Below, piece by piece: positions 30,501 through 41,410 of a stretch of 64,000 bases of DNA. Position numbers and translations under genes: made by a program. Below the pieces are notes generated by a model that saw nothing but the letters and a program-made list of their open reading frames with translations, did not search any database and was not told where the DNA came from. The stretch spans positions 42,150,268-42,214,267 of the forward strand of contig OZ022240.1 in NCBI GenBank assembly GCA_963978895.1. The letters are read 5' to 3'. Source of the DNA: Erpobdella octoculata (taxonomy: Eukaryota > Annelida > Clitellata > Hirudinida > Erpobdellidae). Each line of letters begins with the position of its first letter. Position 1 is the stretch's first letter.

Positions 30501-33500
30501 GTTCTTGTTAACGTGGTTGGGGAAAACAAGGCACAAGAGCAAGAAGAAAGTAGGACCTGAACAATATACATAGATAATCAATGATAAATAAGTAGAGTTA
30601 AATTAAATATATTAATTGATTAGTTCATCACAACATCTTTCCTTTAGTGTGAAGACTTGAAGGGATATTTCGTCATCTTATTGTTCATCACAAGACGGAA
30701 TGGTAGACGTTATTGTTCTGAACACCAAGGCGATCTGGCCTTATGTAAGCTGGTTAATGTACTTCAAGGTGTTTTAGATTCTTTTTGTAGAATCGTTGTA
30801 CCTGTTATGTTTTGCTGGTAAAATCAGCGGCAAGTCAAATACGTCCAACAAGGCTGATGGCATGGAATGTTTTCGAGATCTTATATGATTCATGTTTTTC
30901 CGTCATGTATGGTATACCATATCTACATCATACAAAAACCTAACTTCTTTGTCCACTTACCTGGCCCGGTGTCCATGCTGATAGTCCAAGACGGTATTTT
31001 TGTGTGTGAACTAAATTTCCTATAATAACTAAGACAAATATATTGACCAAACGCTTTTATATAAATATTTTTATTTGTTTCTTATATTTTATTTGTTTCA
31101 GAAACTATTTTACCCGGTAAAAATTAAAACGTTTAACTTTATTTCAAGCTCCTTTGAAACCAATGCTCATCTACTATGGCTGTGAAAATGTTTCTTCTAA
31201 AATAATAAACACAGCGACTATCGAGTCTTCATGCTTGACACCAAAAAATATTGGCAAGTTGTTATTTAATTTTAAAAATAATTTGTTGAAATGTTTGAGG
31301 CTGGAATGGTCTGGTTGCCAGTTCGGTCCGGCCATTGGACAATATTCAGTTGGTTTGAGAAACATTCAGCGTTAGCCTAAAAACATTTTGTGTTTTTGGC
31401 GGTTACTCAGCGGGTCTGAAAGCTAGTGCAGTAATTAAGAAATATTCTGGACCTAAAAATAATACGCACACATACCTTTTGTGCACCAAAAAATACGACA
31501 CTGATCCTCCAAACCAACACATCTTAACAAAAACCATTTTTCTTAGATCTGTGATTTCAGATTTATTTTACTCAGTCGACTCAATACAAATATTTAATAA
31601 ACGTTTAAGGAAAACAAACAAAAATGCGAACCAAGGATTGTTTTCAGCTAATGCAATCAATCAAACACGGACTGAATTTTTGGTTTAGCTTGACCCGGTC
31701 CGTCGGCACACGATTTCAGAGCCGACCTGGCCCATCCCGTGCTGATTTGAGCCTGGTTCGTTTTACAAGCCAAAATCGTTACGGCTTGGCACAAAAACCT
31801 GGGCCTGGTCTGGCCCATTTTAATAAACCAAAATAAGCGCCCGGCCTGCTCAGATAATTTTGAAGGTGTTATTCGTGGACTGTGTAACTCTTGCAGTACT
31901 CTAGTTCATATATAATGTTATCAAGTAAATTTTTAGCTTGTCCAGGGCATCTCACAAAAGATCAATGTCTGATGTTACGCAAAAGACACTGCCTAAACAA
32001 TGATTGTAGTCAGTGCTCTCCTGGGTACGAAGGATTTGATTGTACCATAAGGAGTAAGGAGATTTATTTAATGGTTTTATTTTTTATGACATATTTATTT
32101 TATTGATAACAAAGTTATGTTGTTGTGACAAAATAAACAGTTATTTTATTTTTTACTTAGAACAATTTTGGTTCAACTTTATATGTCAAAAATAAAAATT
32201 TATTCTGTTATTATTGACAAATTTAATTTTGATTAGCATGTTCAAAAGGATATGAAAAGTGCAATAATGCAATTTGTTCGGATATGACGTTTAAACTTAA
32301 TGGGGAACATGGTATTACGTTTTCTGAATGCATATGCAATTCAGGTTTCTACCGATCCCTGTGGTTTGAAGATTGTAAAGGTAAAACGCATTATAAAACT
32401 ATCACAAAATTTGAAACATCACAAACTGTGTTTAAAATGTATAAAAACTTCAAAAAATTAACACTATCGTCTTCTGTTTAAGCCAACTTATAGATCAAAC
32501 TATAGAAAAAATAATTTTTTGACCACTGTTTTGTTTGATGCTCTAACAGTAATCCGCTATCATTTGTACTTCCAATCTACCTTAATAACGTTTATTTACA
32601 CTTTCACATTTTGAAGAAATCATTCACTAGTCATTCTCACAGCACAGAATTTTTTTCAGAAAATGGTCACGTTTAACGTAATATAATATTAGGCGTTCAG
32701 TCGCTCTTAATTAATATTGAAACAATATTTCTAATTACTTCTACGCGTAATTCCAAAAATATGTTTCCGTCTTAGTAAATAAATTTGTCTTTAAGCCTGT
32801 CGTTGTAATCATTAACATTGTAAGATATCCTTAACAGTCAATTTTGTTAATATTATTTCACCTACAATTAAATTTGATTTTTGACTAAAAAGTTGAATGA
32901 AAACATTTAAATTACTTAGACATAAATGAATGCGAAGGACGTACTAAGTGTGATGAAGAAACAACTCATTGTTTGAATATCGAAGGTTCATACTTGTGCG
33001 AATGTGATTTTGGTTATATTCGTGTCGGCGAATATAACTGTACAGGTAAATTATAAAATTTACAAGCTGAATGTATAAAAAAATTTAAAATGTTTTCACT
33101 GATAAATTATTAACTGCAAGTATCAAAAAAAACTTTTTGTAGAAGAGAAGCCAAAAACTCCACCTTTTGATGAAGAACCAATTGAGAAAACCGATATAAT
33201 AATAAAAATAATACTTGGTTTGCTTGGTCTGACGTGCATCATTCTTGTCATCATTTTGATTTTTCTAGTAATTAGAAGAAAACGTGAGTTTTAAATTAAA
33301 AATATGGTTTTGTTATTATAAAATCGTGTGGGAAGCTCTAATGAATATGAAGTCGGCTGTTTCTATTTCACTCACATGTTCACAAATAAGAAAGTTTCCT
33401 AAAATTTTGTCAATTGCTTTTTACATGCAACACTGAGAAACAATTTGATACACTAATATTCCAACGACATGACCTACTAGGCAGCAGGCGGGAGTCGATC

Positions 33501-34321
33501 CGTGCACCTTTCGCGCCCACAAACCGTCGTTTATTTTTAACGAAACGTTGAGCCCCGCGGTTACATTACAAATGCTTAACGTTTTGTTAAAAATACGTGT
33601 CGTTAGAAATGGTATTCACAAACGCAGGTTTAGTTTATTGTTTGTAAAGAGTGTTATTAAATTAAACCAGAGTCGTTAAATTGATTTTACTGAATCTAAA
33701 TTGCTAAATACTGATTTTCCACTTAGCCGATTGGTTAAATCTGAAATTTTTGAAAGAGGGTACCTTTCGTGTTTAGTGCCGTTGTTGAGCTTGCGTTAGT
33801 CCCGATATGCTAACCATTGACTGTTTTTTTGGTACCATAAGCAGCGAACTAGCATATGGACTGTTGCAATGTCGAATGATTCCGGCTTTTAACAGAGTGG
33901 ACAATTCTGACTTAGCAGCACAAATCAAATCGACAATAAAAAAACCCGAACAAGTTTAGTTCATTGTCCATTGTTATGTTTTTATATTTACGCCGTGAAT
34001 ACCTGTTAAATTTAACGACTAATTTTATAACCGCTCGTTCATTATTAACCCTCCGTTATCGGTTAACAACGCTTTGTGAATACGGCTGTAGATATAATGC
34101 TCTGTCGACTGCCGGCGTGAGTTATTAATTTTGAGAAACAGAAAAATCTAATAGAGTAATAACTTTGGCAAAAAAACTATGAGTCAGTAGAGTTACTAAA
34201 TGTTCTATTCAATATTTCATTTTCTTTACTTCATTTAATTATTAAATAATTTCAAAAAACTAACAAAGCATTAACATAAATACTTAAATTTTTAGTTAGA
34301 AAGAATGCTTCCAGACGTTGA
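27523..34321 (+). CDS. Gene D: discoidin-like/WSC-like/EGF/cbEGF type I membrane protein
   Basis: Complete eleven-exon model of 419 codons: 27523-27592 (signal peptide MKFKLVLFLFSLNILT), 27835-27960, 28073-28261 (discoidin/fucolectin-like; TARYVEIEFEAT), 28332-28453 and 28525-28618 (WSC-like; NYFIGC, YCLCLTGGD, SFVYA), 31149-31253 (linker), 31937-32053 and 32237-32380 (EGF-like; CPGHLTKDQC, CSKGYEKC), 32920-33045 (cbEGF, DINECEGRTKC), 33143-33283 (stalk and membrane helix ending IRRK), 34296-34321 (tail LRKNASRR). Codon phase is kept at every junction and the total divides by three. The intron after 31253 starts GCAAGT. A 2.5-kb intron 5 holds SINEs and an LTR relic. Exon 3 is 15 bp longer than in A and C, with an Ala/Thr-rich insertion (TGATAASN). 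Confidence 0.8.
28795..28850 (+). mobile_element. SINE body fragment
   Basis: AAGGCGAGAAAGGGTCCTTG, AAGGCAGCCATTTATAGGCG and CCTACC match the body of the SINE at 4,765-4,998, without the tRNA-like head. In intron 5 of gene D. Confidence 0.6.
29165..29395 (-). mobile_element. tRNA-derived SINE
   Basis: On the minus strand it begins TAGACGTGTTGATGTAGTGG, with TGTAGTGGTATAGACAC as A-box region and GCGTTTGATTCCCGG as B-box region. The body contains CTTCCTTGAGCAAAAAAC and ends GTGCACTTGTGGAGC. The tRNA-like head is clear; the body differs from the 4,765 SINE apart from the CTTGAGCAA core. Confidence 0.75.
30385..30970 (-). mobile_element. Ty3/Gypsy-like LTR relic with flanking internal sequence
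   Basis: On the minus strand AAAGGAAAGA at 30,645-30,636 looks like a polypurine tract directly followed by TGTTGTGATGAACTAATC, a plausible LTR start. About 250 bp on, AATAAATCTCTTAGTAGAGT resembles the poly(A) region of an LTR, and then TTGGCGGCTAGGATTGGATC looks like the PBS/leader start of Gypsy elements. The region 30,650-30,970 would be the decayed end of pol. Boundaries are uncertain. Confidence 0.4.
31660..31845 (+). repeat. GGCCCG/GCCTGG-rich interspersed repeat
   Basis: GACCCGGTCCGTCGGCACAC, GACCTGGCCCATCCCG and GGGCCTGGTCTGGCCC alternate with AAAATCG/AAAATAAG blocks, as at 18,060-18,540 and 50,860-51,030. A smaller copy (GTTCGGTCCGGCC) is at about 31,320. In the GC-AG intron of gene D. 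Confidence 0.55.
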
Positions 34322-34500
34322 AATGATATGGAAATGACTTACAAATTGTGAGCTATGGAATAAAATTGGTCAGCTTTTTTAAAAGAGTCATAAACAATCT
34401 CCTTTGCTGTGATGTTTTTGAACAAATTAATTAAACTTTTTTGTGTTAAATATTTGTCATTTGTTAGCAGCACTACATTTAAATATAAACAAGTAAAGGA
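32690..34500 (+). repeat. Gene D 3' segment near-identical to gene C
   Basis: The counterpart of 25,140-26,900. Small indels (for example an extra GATTGGTTAAATCTG segment near 33,728) are the main differences. Confidence 0.85.
34359..34364 (+). promoter_or_regulatory. AATAAA poly(A) signal, gene D
   Basis: AATAAA 37 bp after the gene D stop, in the same GGAATAAAATTGGTCAG context as gene B. Confidence 0.5.
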
Positions 34501-36080
34501 AAAACGAGTTTTTCAACACAAACTTTGATTTTAAATACACTCGATTTAGAAATACGAAAGATGTTCAAATTAAGTTGTTTTTTTTAATTTAATCATGTGT
34601 TGTCATCCAATATAAAGCTATGCTAAAATTTCAGCTTCGTAGCTAGTCAGAAAACTGGTTAAATTTTAGATTTGCGTACAGAGAAAACCACACACACACA
34701 TATACACATACACAGAGATTGTAACCTAAATAAAAATTCTAAGAAATTAATTATTTTCTGCTGTTAAATTGTAAACGCTGGTCATTTGTACAATTTTTAT
34801 TTGAATTCAATTTGAACAACGCCCAAAAACAACCTTAATAGACTTTAAAACGGAACTATAGATTCAGTAACTAAATAAGCCATGTCGGATTTTCTCAGAT
34901 AAAAATATTATAAGCTAAAGTTGTAATTCCCAGTGGTAAAGACAATTTTTATTTTAAATTTATATATAAATCATGAATAAATTGAATTTAAATACATTTT
35001 TGATGACAGTTATTAATTTTTAACGGGCTAAATAAACGGACGCCATCGGCTTTAGAGTTTTAATCAGAAGTTCAGCAGAATGCGCTATGAGCTAGTACCG
35101 GACTAGTGACTTCATGGCCTACCTGTTGACAAAAAAGTTTTGGCCCATGAAAAACTGAAGAACTTTTACCAATCATCACCGCATTCTGCAGTGATACCTC
35201 CTTTATGATTTCCGAGGAAACGCTAGCCGCCGTCACATTTTGTACCAAACCATCCTTCACAAACCCTGAAGAACATTAGGTTGTTAATACCTGATTCGAT
35301 TTTAAATTTAAACGTTCAAAGCATCACATTTGAAGGTAATAACTTACTTATACCTACAAAACAATGAAAGTCAAGAAAAAAGGGTGCGTCACTAATAAAG
35401 GCTCAATGCAATATCGAATCCATCCCATTTCACAGATTTGTAACTGAACTGACCTCAGTAACCATCACAGCTGAAATCGATGAATGGTGCATTTGATAAT
35501 ACACTGCATAATGTTCACCTCCAAATCTCATGAAACAACATTTATCTGGATTTACCGTCAATCGAAACGCAAGCTACAGTTTATCGTGGTTGACATTTTG
35601 AAAAAAAAACTTATTATTTTAATAATTATTTTACATATTGAACACAACACGAATTAAAGTAAGGGATAGCCGACTCGATGAAAAACCATATAAATTATAA
35701 GTGCTACTTTTAAATCTATCCTGCGGTTTGCTTGTAACCAGTGCAGCCTTAAAAAGAGAAGAGAAATATGGTTTTATTCGCATGCCCTCATCACCAGCCT
35801 GGCATCAGCGTTGATAACTGACTGTAGACGGCTAATTAGGGATTTTGGAAGCCCCACAAGAACTATGTCAATCATTTTCAGCTTTACATAAAGTGGTGCC
35901 CAGATAGATCTTTCCCCAAACAACCCTTCCTACGCAGAGGTTATCTTTTAATGCTATTTAAGATTTTAATCAATTTAAGATCGTAATCATTTCATTTTAT
36001 GTGTTATTTAAAATGTATCCAATAAATCTGAAAATTGAATATAGTGTAAAATCAATGACAAAAAATTGCATGCACTACAA
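34500..36080. other. Spacer between receptor array and TRIM-like genes
   Basis: No supported gene. A more GC-balanced stretch at 35,050-35,280 has a 62-codon minus-strand ORF beginning MKDGLVQNVTAASVSSEI, unrecognised and without splice or start context. 35,690-35,940 is also less AT-rich; nothing is recognised there. Confidence 0.5.
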
Positions 36081-36092
36081 GAATTGAAAACG

Positions 36093-38447
36093 TTACAATT
36101 GGAAAACTTTTAATAAACAAATATCTTTACCACTAAGCACCAAACCACGATTTGTTGATAAATCAATACCAAAACATGAAAATTCACACTGAGCATCAAA
36201 TGAATTCAAGTAATTGAAATCAAAATCAAAGACATGAATTTTTTTTCTAAACCAATCAGTTATGAATAAATTAGAATTGTGATCAGTTGTCACCTCATTT
36301 AGTTCAATTGCGTAAGGTAATAATAATGGATCAACTTCTCTAATGATATTTCCATTGCTGTTGAATGAAAAAAGTTTGCCATCACATGCTATTGCAAAAT
36401 TTTCTTTCAAACGATCAACACTTAAATATGGATAACAACTAGAATATTTTTCTGGTATTTCAGAAAGAAATTTTATTTCATTTTCTAGTGTAATTTCAAA
36501 TAACTTTTTGTCTTTAAAAACGTACAAGTTTTTATCCGTTGAATAAAAATGCTCTGATACATCAAATCTATGCTTTATTGTATTTTTCCAATCAGGACTA
36601 TTCTTCTGTTTTTCGAGATTGTATATTTCTAATGCTGAGTTGTTTACAACACATACAAAATTGTTATATAAATGAAATTGGAATATAGGATGTTCAAACT
36701 CAATTGAAAAAAGAAAACCATATGATTTGTTGCAATAAACATCAATTCTAAAAATATCTCCACAATTATGGCCAGTATATATTTTTGTTTTGCTAATTGA
36801 AAACTTGCTGAAGTGATTGTTTATTTTTTTTGTTAGGATAAGTTTTGGTTGAATTTCATCAGTTGGAAATATTCTTCCTATTGAAATTTGTGAGAAAACA
36901 ATTTGTTCGTGCAGCTGAAGTGGTTCAAAAAATTTAATTACCGATTCACTCAAATATTCGGAATATTTCTGTTTTGTTTCTTCAAAAAAATTTTCATCAT
37001 CTAACACTTTCAAATCATCATTTAAAAAATTATTTTCAATCAGTTCAACAAATTTGACAAGATTAAAATGTTGGAGCCAATTTTCATATCCGTTACATTT
37101 TTGTTTTAATTTATCTTTAAGTTGTAATAACTCGAATTCATGCAAATTTGATTGTTTTTCAATTTCATTGCTTTTTTCCGTAATAATTCCTTCATAATCA
37201 TTTTTGTACAAATCAATATGTTTGATAATTTGGTTTTTAATATCCTCAAAATGTTTTGCAAATTGTTTTTTTAAATTTTCAGTTTGACAAACAGCAGATA
37301 ACCTTTGTTCTTTAATTGATTTTAAAATATCTGCTATGATATCTAAGTTGTAGTTCAATTTAGATTGTTTTTTAATTAAATTTTCCACAAATTCTTTTTT
37401 AATTTCATAAAACGTTTTGAGTGGGCAAGATTTATGATTAAGAAAGGTTTCACAATCAACCCATGTCTGACAAGGTTTGCAATATGATGTTTTTATGTCA
37501 TCTTCTTCTTTTCTGGCATGTAAATTTATATCTGTCAAAACATGTTTCATTGTAACTGGAATTGTCTTATGACCAATTGTACATGATGTACACAAATACA
37601 ATTTGCAATCAAAACACAAAGAAATAATTATCTCTTTACGCAAACAACTCCCACAATGAACATCCGATTCTTTTTCAAAAACAATATTACGAGGTGGTAA
37701 ATCCTTGTCTTCCTTTTTTTTATATTTAACTTTCAGGTCGGGTATTATTATTTCATTTGAGAAAAGTTTTGTATTTAATATATTTGATTCAAAAGTTAGG
37801 TTTAAATTTTCTTTGAAACATTCGGAGAACAAAATGTGGATTTGTGATGAAAAATTATTATCATCTACAAATATTTTCGTTTTAATAGTTTTTCTAATTT
37901 CAGAAATTATAGTTGAATCACAATTTTTAACTACTAATTGACATTTTTGATTCCTTTCTTCTATTTCTTTCAATAACATTAAAACATTTTTTAGATGCAT
38001 ATTCAACTGTTCTTCAATTTTAAACCATTTCTCATCAATTTCAGTATTGATCTTTTTCTCACATGAATCAATATGTTTAATAAACTGGTTCTTTATTTCT
38101 TCACAATGATGTTTAATTTGTTTTTTTAAATTTTCAGCTTCTTTAGCAGCATTCAGTTTTTGTTCATTTATTGCATGCAGTTGTTCCATTATGACATCTA
38201 TGCTGAGATTGTTTGCATTAAAGTCCTGACATGATTTACAGTAGCATGTTGTTATTTCTTTTTTTTTAGTTGAAGTATTTTCTGTTAAAACATGTTTGTA
38301 TATTGTTGGAATTTTTTCATGAAAAACCAAACACGATGAACACAAATTAATTTGGCAATCATGGCAAAGATGTGTAGATACTGTTTTCAAACAAATTCCA
38401 CATTTTTCCATGTTTTGTTTTACTGAAAAATCAATGACCATTATCAT
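36093..38447 (-). CDS. TRIM-like protein with two B-box/coiled-coil modules and NHL-like propeller, no RING
   Basis: A single-exon 784-residue ORF. Residues 16-52 form a B-box-type zinc finger (C16, C19, C28, C31, C36, C39, H43, H52) followed by a small CYCKSC motif and a predicted coiled coil to about 240. A second B-box starts at about residue 265 (CGSCLRKE...CFDC...CTSC...H) with YCKPC and another coiled coil to about 480. The last 250 residues have beta-propeller-like repeats, the clearest being NLFITDWFRKKIHVFDFDFN, typical of NHL repeats. The duplicated module shows internal duplication. No RING is visible, so E3 ligase activity is not expected from this chain alone; scaffolding or RNA/protein binding in the cytoplasm is possible. 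M1, M3 and M13 are alternative starts; M13 directly precedes the first B-box. A truncated paralog lies at 56,010-57,028. Confidence 0.85.
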   Translation of the reverse strand: MIMVIDFSVKQNMEKCGICLKTVSTHLCHDCQINLCSSCLVFHEKIPTIYKHVLTENTSTKKKEITTCYCKSCQDFNANNLSIDVIMEQLHAINEQKLNAAKEAENLKKQIKHHCEEIKNQFIKHIDSCEKKINTEIDEKWFKIEEQLNMHLKNVLMLLKEIEERNQKCQLVVKNCDSTIISEIRKTIKTKIFVDDNNFSSQIHILFSECFKENLNLTFESNILNTKLFSNEIIIPDLKVKYKKKEDKDLPPRNIVFEKESDVHCGSCLRKEIIISLCFDCKLYLCTSCTIGHKTIPVTMKHVLTDINLHARKEEDDIKTSYCKPCQTWVDCETFLNHKSCPLKTFYEIKKEFVENLIKKQSKLNYNLDIIADILKSIKEQRLSAVCQTENLKKQFAKHFEDIKNQIIKHIDLYKNDYEGIITEKSNEIEKQSNLHEFELLQLKDKLKQKCNGYENWLQHFNLVKFVELIENNFLNDDLKVLDDENFFEETKQKYSEYLSESVIKFFEPLQLHEQIVFSQISIGRIFPTDEIQPKLILTKKINNHFSKFSISKTKIYTGHNCGDIFRIDVYCNKSYGFLFSIEFEHPIFQFHLYNNFVCVVNNSALEIYNLEKQKNSPDWKNTIKHRFDVSEHFYSTDKNLYVFKDKKLFEITLENEIKFLSEIPEKYSSCYPYLSVDRLKENFAIACDGKLFSFNSNGNIIREVDPLLLPYAIELNEVTTDHNSNLFITDWFRKKIHVFDFDFNYLNSFDAQCEFSCFGIDLSTNRGLVLSGKDICLLKVFQL

Positions 38448-38464
38448 ATTTAGTTATAATGTTG

Positions 38465-39355
38465 TTTAAGTCAAAGAAAAGTAAAAGGTGGCTAAAATGA
38501 TTTCAAATTGCGAGCCAGTTCCAAGCCCGGCTAAAGGAGAAACAACAGTTGAAAATAAAATTAGAATTCACGACAGGAAGTACTTAGGTGTTTCCTTCAT
38601 ACATCTATTTAAATCTCAAAACACTTGGTGTAGAGGACTTAAACTATTATGAAAAAAACTCAAGTTTAGTTTCATAAAGTAAATAACACAAGCTGTTTAA
38701 AACATCTGCAAGAAAATTAAAACTCACTGCAATCGTTTACGTATTGAACATGTTAAATAACTCAATTTTGACAAACAAAATGACTTTTTCGAAATTGCGT
38801 TGCATTTATATATGGACGACATCGTACCACCTGGTTTTTCAGTCATTCATCAATATCGCGTATCATCAAACCCCTCAAGAGGTACCAGTCTTGCTATCGT
38901 TCACCACAATCACTTTCAATTAAAACTAATGAACATCTTTTACTACTACAGGTTTCAAACATTTAGTTATTTAGGTTACCAATGTAACGCATCATTTCAT
39001 CATCGTCATTGTATATCGCCCTCCTGGGCCTCTAAGCCGTTTTGCTGACGACCTCACACTACTTCTCGAACCCCATTCTAATAAAAGGCTATATTTGTGC
39101 GATGATGTAAACACCATCCTCCATCAATAGTATCATCGCCGGTTTTCTGGACGAATTCAACATGATTCAACATATTAGCGCCCTTACTTATGTGAAAGGA
39201 AACTCTTTTGATATTTTGATAACACCCAACTCTCACTCAACTACCGCTTTCATGACTGCCAATTATCCCTCTCATTTCTCGTTTGATCATTGTCTAATTT
39301 TTCTGTTATCATCTTATCAAATCCTGAACAAGTTTTTACTTCTATTTCTCATTGA
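38465..39355. repeat. Flank shared with the 57,035-57,310 pseudogene flank
   Basis: The upstream flank of the TRIM-like gene (GGTGGCTAAAATGATTTCAA, GCGAGCCAGTTCCAA, GACAGGAAGTACTTAGG) is repeated at 57,075-57,190. There it jumps directly from TTCCTTCAT to ATTTTGATAACACCCAACTC, skipping about 590 bp present here (38,620-39,210). Gene and flank were therefore duplicated together. Confidence 0.85.
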
Positions 39356-39830
39356 AATCTTTAATGAATAGGCTGAGGCGATTTCAACCACAGCCTACCA
39401 TAACCTAAAATCCTTGATATTGACGGCTTTTCTAACGATCAATGTGCTAATCTAATAAACATCACTAAAATCTTTTATAGACATTAACCTCTTAAATTGG
39501 AAACAATCAGGAAATGTGTCACCCATCACGTCAATGTTTTCTCCAACGCAGCTCTCTTAGCCACGAAACACCAAGTACTTGCTTCCTTAGATTTTAAAGA
39601 CAAAAATGATTACAGCAAAACAATGATTTCAACAAAGCCTGCTATCCTTGCGTTCTGTGCCAAATCAATCATAGCAACACTTTCTGACTTTATGGGTATG
39701 AAAAAGCTTGCGGTCTCTGGCGCTCTCTCAACAACCCCCTCCACGGCCAAAAAAGCAAACAGTTTCTTTTTAAATAATTTATGCAAATTAAATATGACTT
39801 TTGTTACGCAATAACTTTTCATGTCTGTAC
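38790..39830 (+). mobile_element. CR1/L2-like endonuclease relic
   Basis: Broken frames read VPPGFSVIHQYRVSSNPSRG with TSLAIVHHNHFQL, then FLDEFNMIQHISALTYVKGN with SFDILITPNS and HFSFDHCLIF. These match the endonuclease domain of CR1/L2-like non-LTR elements (LPPGY-V, GGGVA, QHV--PTH--GN-LDLL-T, SDH). Stops break it, and the P-like element is inserted at its downstream end. Confidence 0.75.
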
Positions 39831-39833
39831 ATA

Positions 39834-39840
39834 GTATAGC
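39834..39840. repeat. Target-site duplication, left copy (GTATAGC)
   Basis: GTATAGC directly precedes the left terminal inverted repeat and recurs at 41,860-41,866 directly after the right one. P elements usually duplicate 8 bp; only 7 match here. Confidence 0.8.
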
Positions 39841-40045
39841 CAAGGATGTCTTGATATAACTACTGGATCCACAACCTATACTAGCGAATTTTACTTAGTA
39901 GGCCTACGTGCGCTCAGTCGAATGCTGTCACAGTGCACCTGATATGGGACTACACGATATTTTAATTTGCTCTAATCTAAATGAAAAACAAACACCATTT
40001 CAATGAAGCAGAATTTATTGAAAAAACATGACAAATTAAAAATAA

Positions 40046-40163
40046 TATTAAGGAGCGTTTTTAATTTTATTTAATTTACGTTTTTTATTTAAATTTGTTT
40101 ATAATATATTAAGGAGCGTTTTTAATTTTATTTAATTTACGTTTTTTATTTAAATTTGTTTTA
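40046..40163. repeat. Tandem duplication of about 57 bp inside the P-like element
   Basis: AAGGAGCGTTTTTAATTTTA followed by TTTAATTTACGTTTTTTATT occurs twice (from about 40,050 and about 40,111). It covers the end of the transposase ORF and supplies its Lys/Asn-rich C-terminus. Confidence 0.85.
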
Positions 40164-41410
40164 TTCGAAACGTCATCATTAATATTTCTAACAAAATTTC
40201 TTGATAAACAATTAAAAAATCTTCCACTGATCATTTCCTTAAAATATTCTAATCGCCTTGCAACATATATTTCGTCTATCATCAAAATGCAGGTCCTTTC
40301 CAACTGATTAAGACAGCTTAATCGAAGTGTTAGATAGCCGGCATTATCAAGTCCATCACTACTACTCTTAACTCTTCTGGTTAATTTTCTCAAAGTATTT
40401 ACTGAGGGCAGGCACAAATTTTTACTGTCTAATATTTTCATGTATGCTGCATGGCTTGTTGAATGGAGTATATAAGACCAAACAATAGTTTCAGGTGAAT
40501 AAATTCGTGCATGTTTGCTAATACCGATTAATTTCAATTGACCAATGAGAAAGTTAAGTTGAAGAAATTCATCTTGATCTTCATCAAACAAATGTAAACA
40601 ACTTTTCAATTGTTTTGTGGCAATGAGTTTTTGTTCTTCAAAATTGTTACTTTGTGGAATATCATCTGAATAGATTTTTAGACGAACAAGCAAATTCAAC
40701 AATTGACTCATTCGTGTCAATTCTTTGTCAATAATGCCCTCCATGAATGATTTTGGAAGTTGCATTGTTTTATGATGAACTGTCACTTTCAAATTTTCAT
40801 TAATTAATATTGAAGAAACAATAATTGGAAAATCTTTCTCAATAGCTACTGTATAAATCAACATAGAGTCGTCTATCAGTTTAAATTCAAATCCAGAAGG
40901 AAGTGTACTTTCTTTTAGTAAACGTTGTAGTATATCGTTTAGTTCACAACCAACTATAGTATCATTCTGTACAAATTCTTGTTCTGCTTTTTCACATTTC
41001 TCAATATCCAATTGACGACGACTAGCAGCTGATGACTTTGTTGCTGGTCGCTGTTGTTGTGCTGGAGTCGATAAATATGATGGGGCATTTTCAAATCTTG
41101 AAGGCACTGCATCATCTTTCAACTTTCTTCTTTGTCTTTCTGCACTATTATCACCCTGGTGTCTGTTCAGCTTGTACATATACTGATCACTAAAACCAAT
41201 CACAAAATCTGAATGATCAAAATGTAATGAGCATATTTTTGAGTTTTTATTTGGTACAAAATCTTTTCGAGGGTTGGCTCGATTCCATTGAGCACATAAA
41301 TCTGGATTTTTCAACGGAAAGGCGTGAAATGAAACATTGTTTTTCTCATCACTTGCAGCATTCGAGGCATATCCACTTCTGCATCCGTATGCTGAACACT
41401 TATTAACCAT
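40109..41410 (-). CDS. THAP-domain P-element-type transposase, C-terminally truncated
   Basis: A 433-residue ORF. Residues 1-106 form a THAP zinc finger: C5, C10, W42, C60, H63 and the closing AVPSRF (AVP box) at 101-106. The middle has the usual linker of P/THAP9-type transposases. ILMIDEIYVARRLEYFKEMI from residue 375 matches the start of the RNase H-like catalytic domain with its first acidic residue (D379). THAP9-like transposases are about twice this length; the remaining catalytic residues and GTP-binding insertion are missing. The last 20 or so residues (KTNLNKKRKLNKIK) come from a low-complexity duplication. A DNA-binding-only product that represses transposition is known for truncated P elements and is possible here, but not shown. 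Confidence 0.85.
   Translation of the reverse strand: MVNKCSAYGCRSGYASNAASDEKNNVSFHAFPLKNPDLCAQWNRANPRKDFVPNKNSKICSLHFDHSDFVIGFSDQYMYKLNRHQGDNSAERQRRKLKDDAVPSRFENAPSYLSTPAQQQRPATKSSAASRRQLDIEKCEKAEQEFVQNDTIVGCELNDILQRLLKESTLPSGFEFKLIDDSMLIYTVAIEKDFPIIVSSILINENLKVTVHHKTMQLPKSFMEGIIDKELTRMSQLLNLLVRLKIYSDDIPQSNNFEEQKLIATKQLKSCLHLFDEDQDEFLQLNFLIGQLKLIGISKHARIYSPETIVWSYILHSTSHAAYMKILDSKNLCLPSVNTLRKLTRRVKSSSDGLDNAGYLTLRLSCLNQLERTCILMIDEIYVARRLEYFKEMISGRFFNCLSRNFVRNINDDVSNKTNLNKKRKLNKIKNAP

Noticed and set aside
37705..37941. Plus-strand ORF inside the TRIM-like gene
   Set aside because: Antisense shadow of the 784-residue ORF; likewise 45,455-45,748 and 46,712-46,900 over the 45,447 gene.
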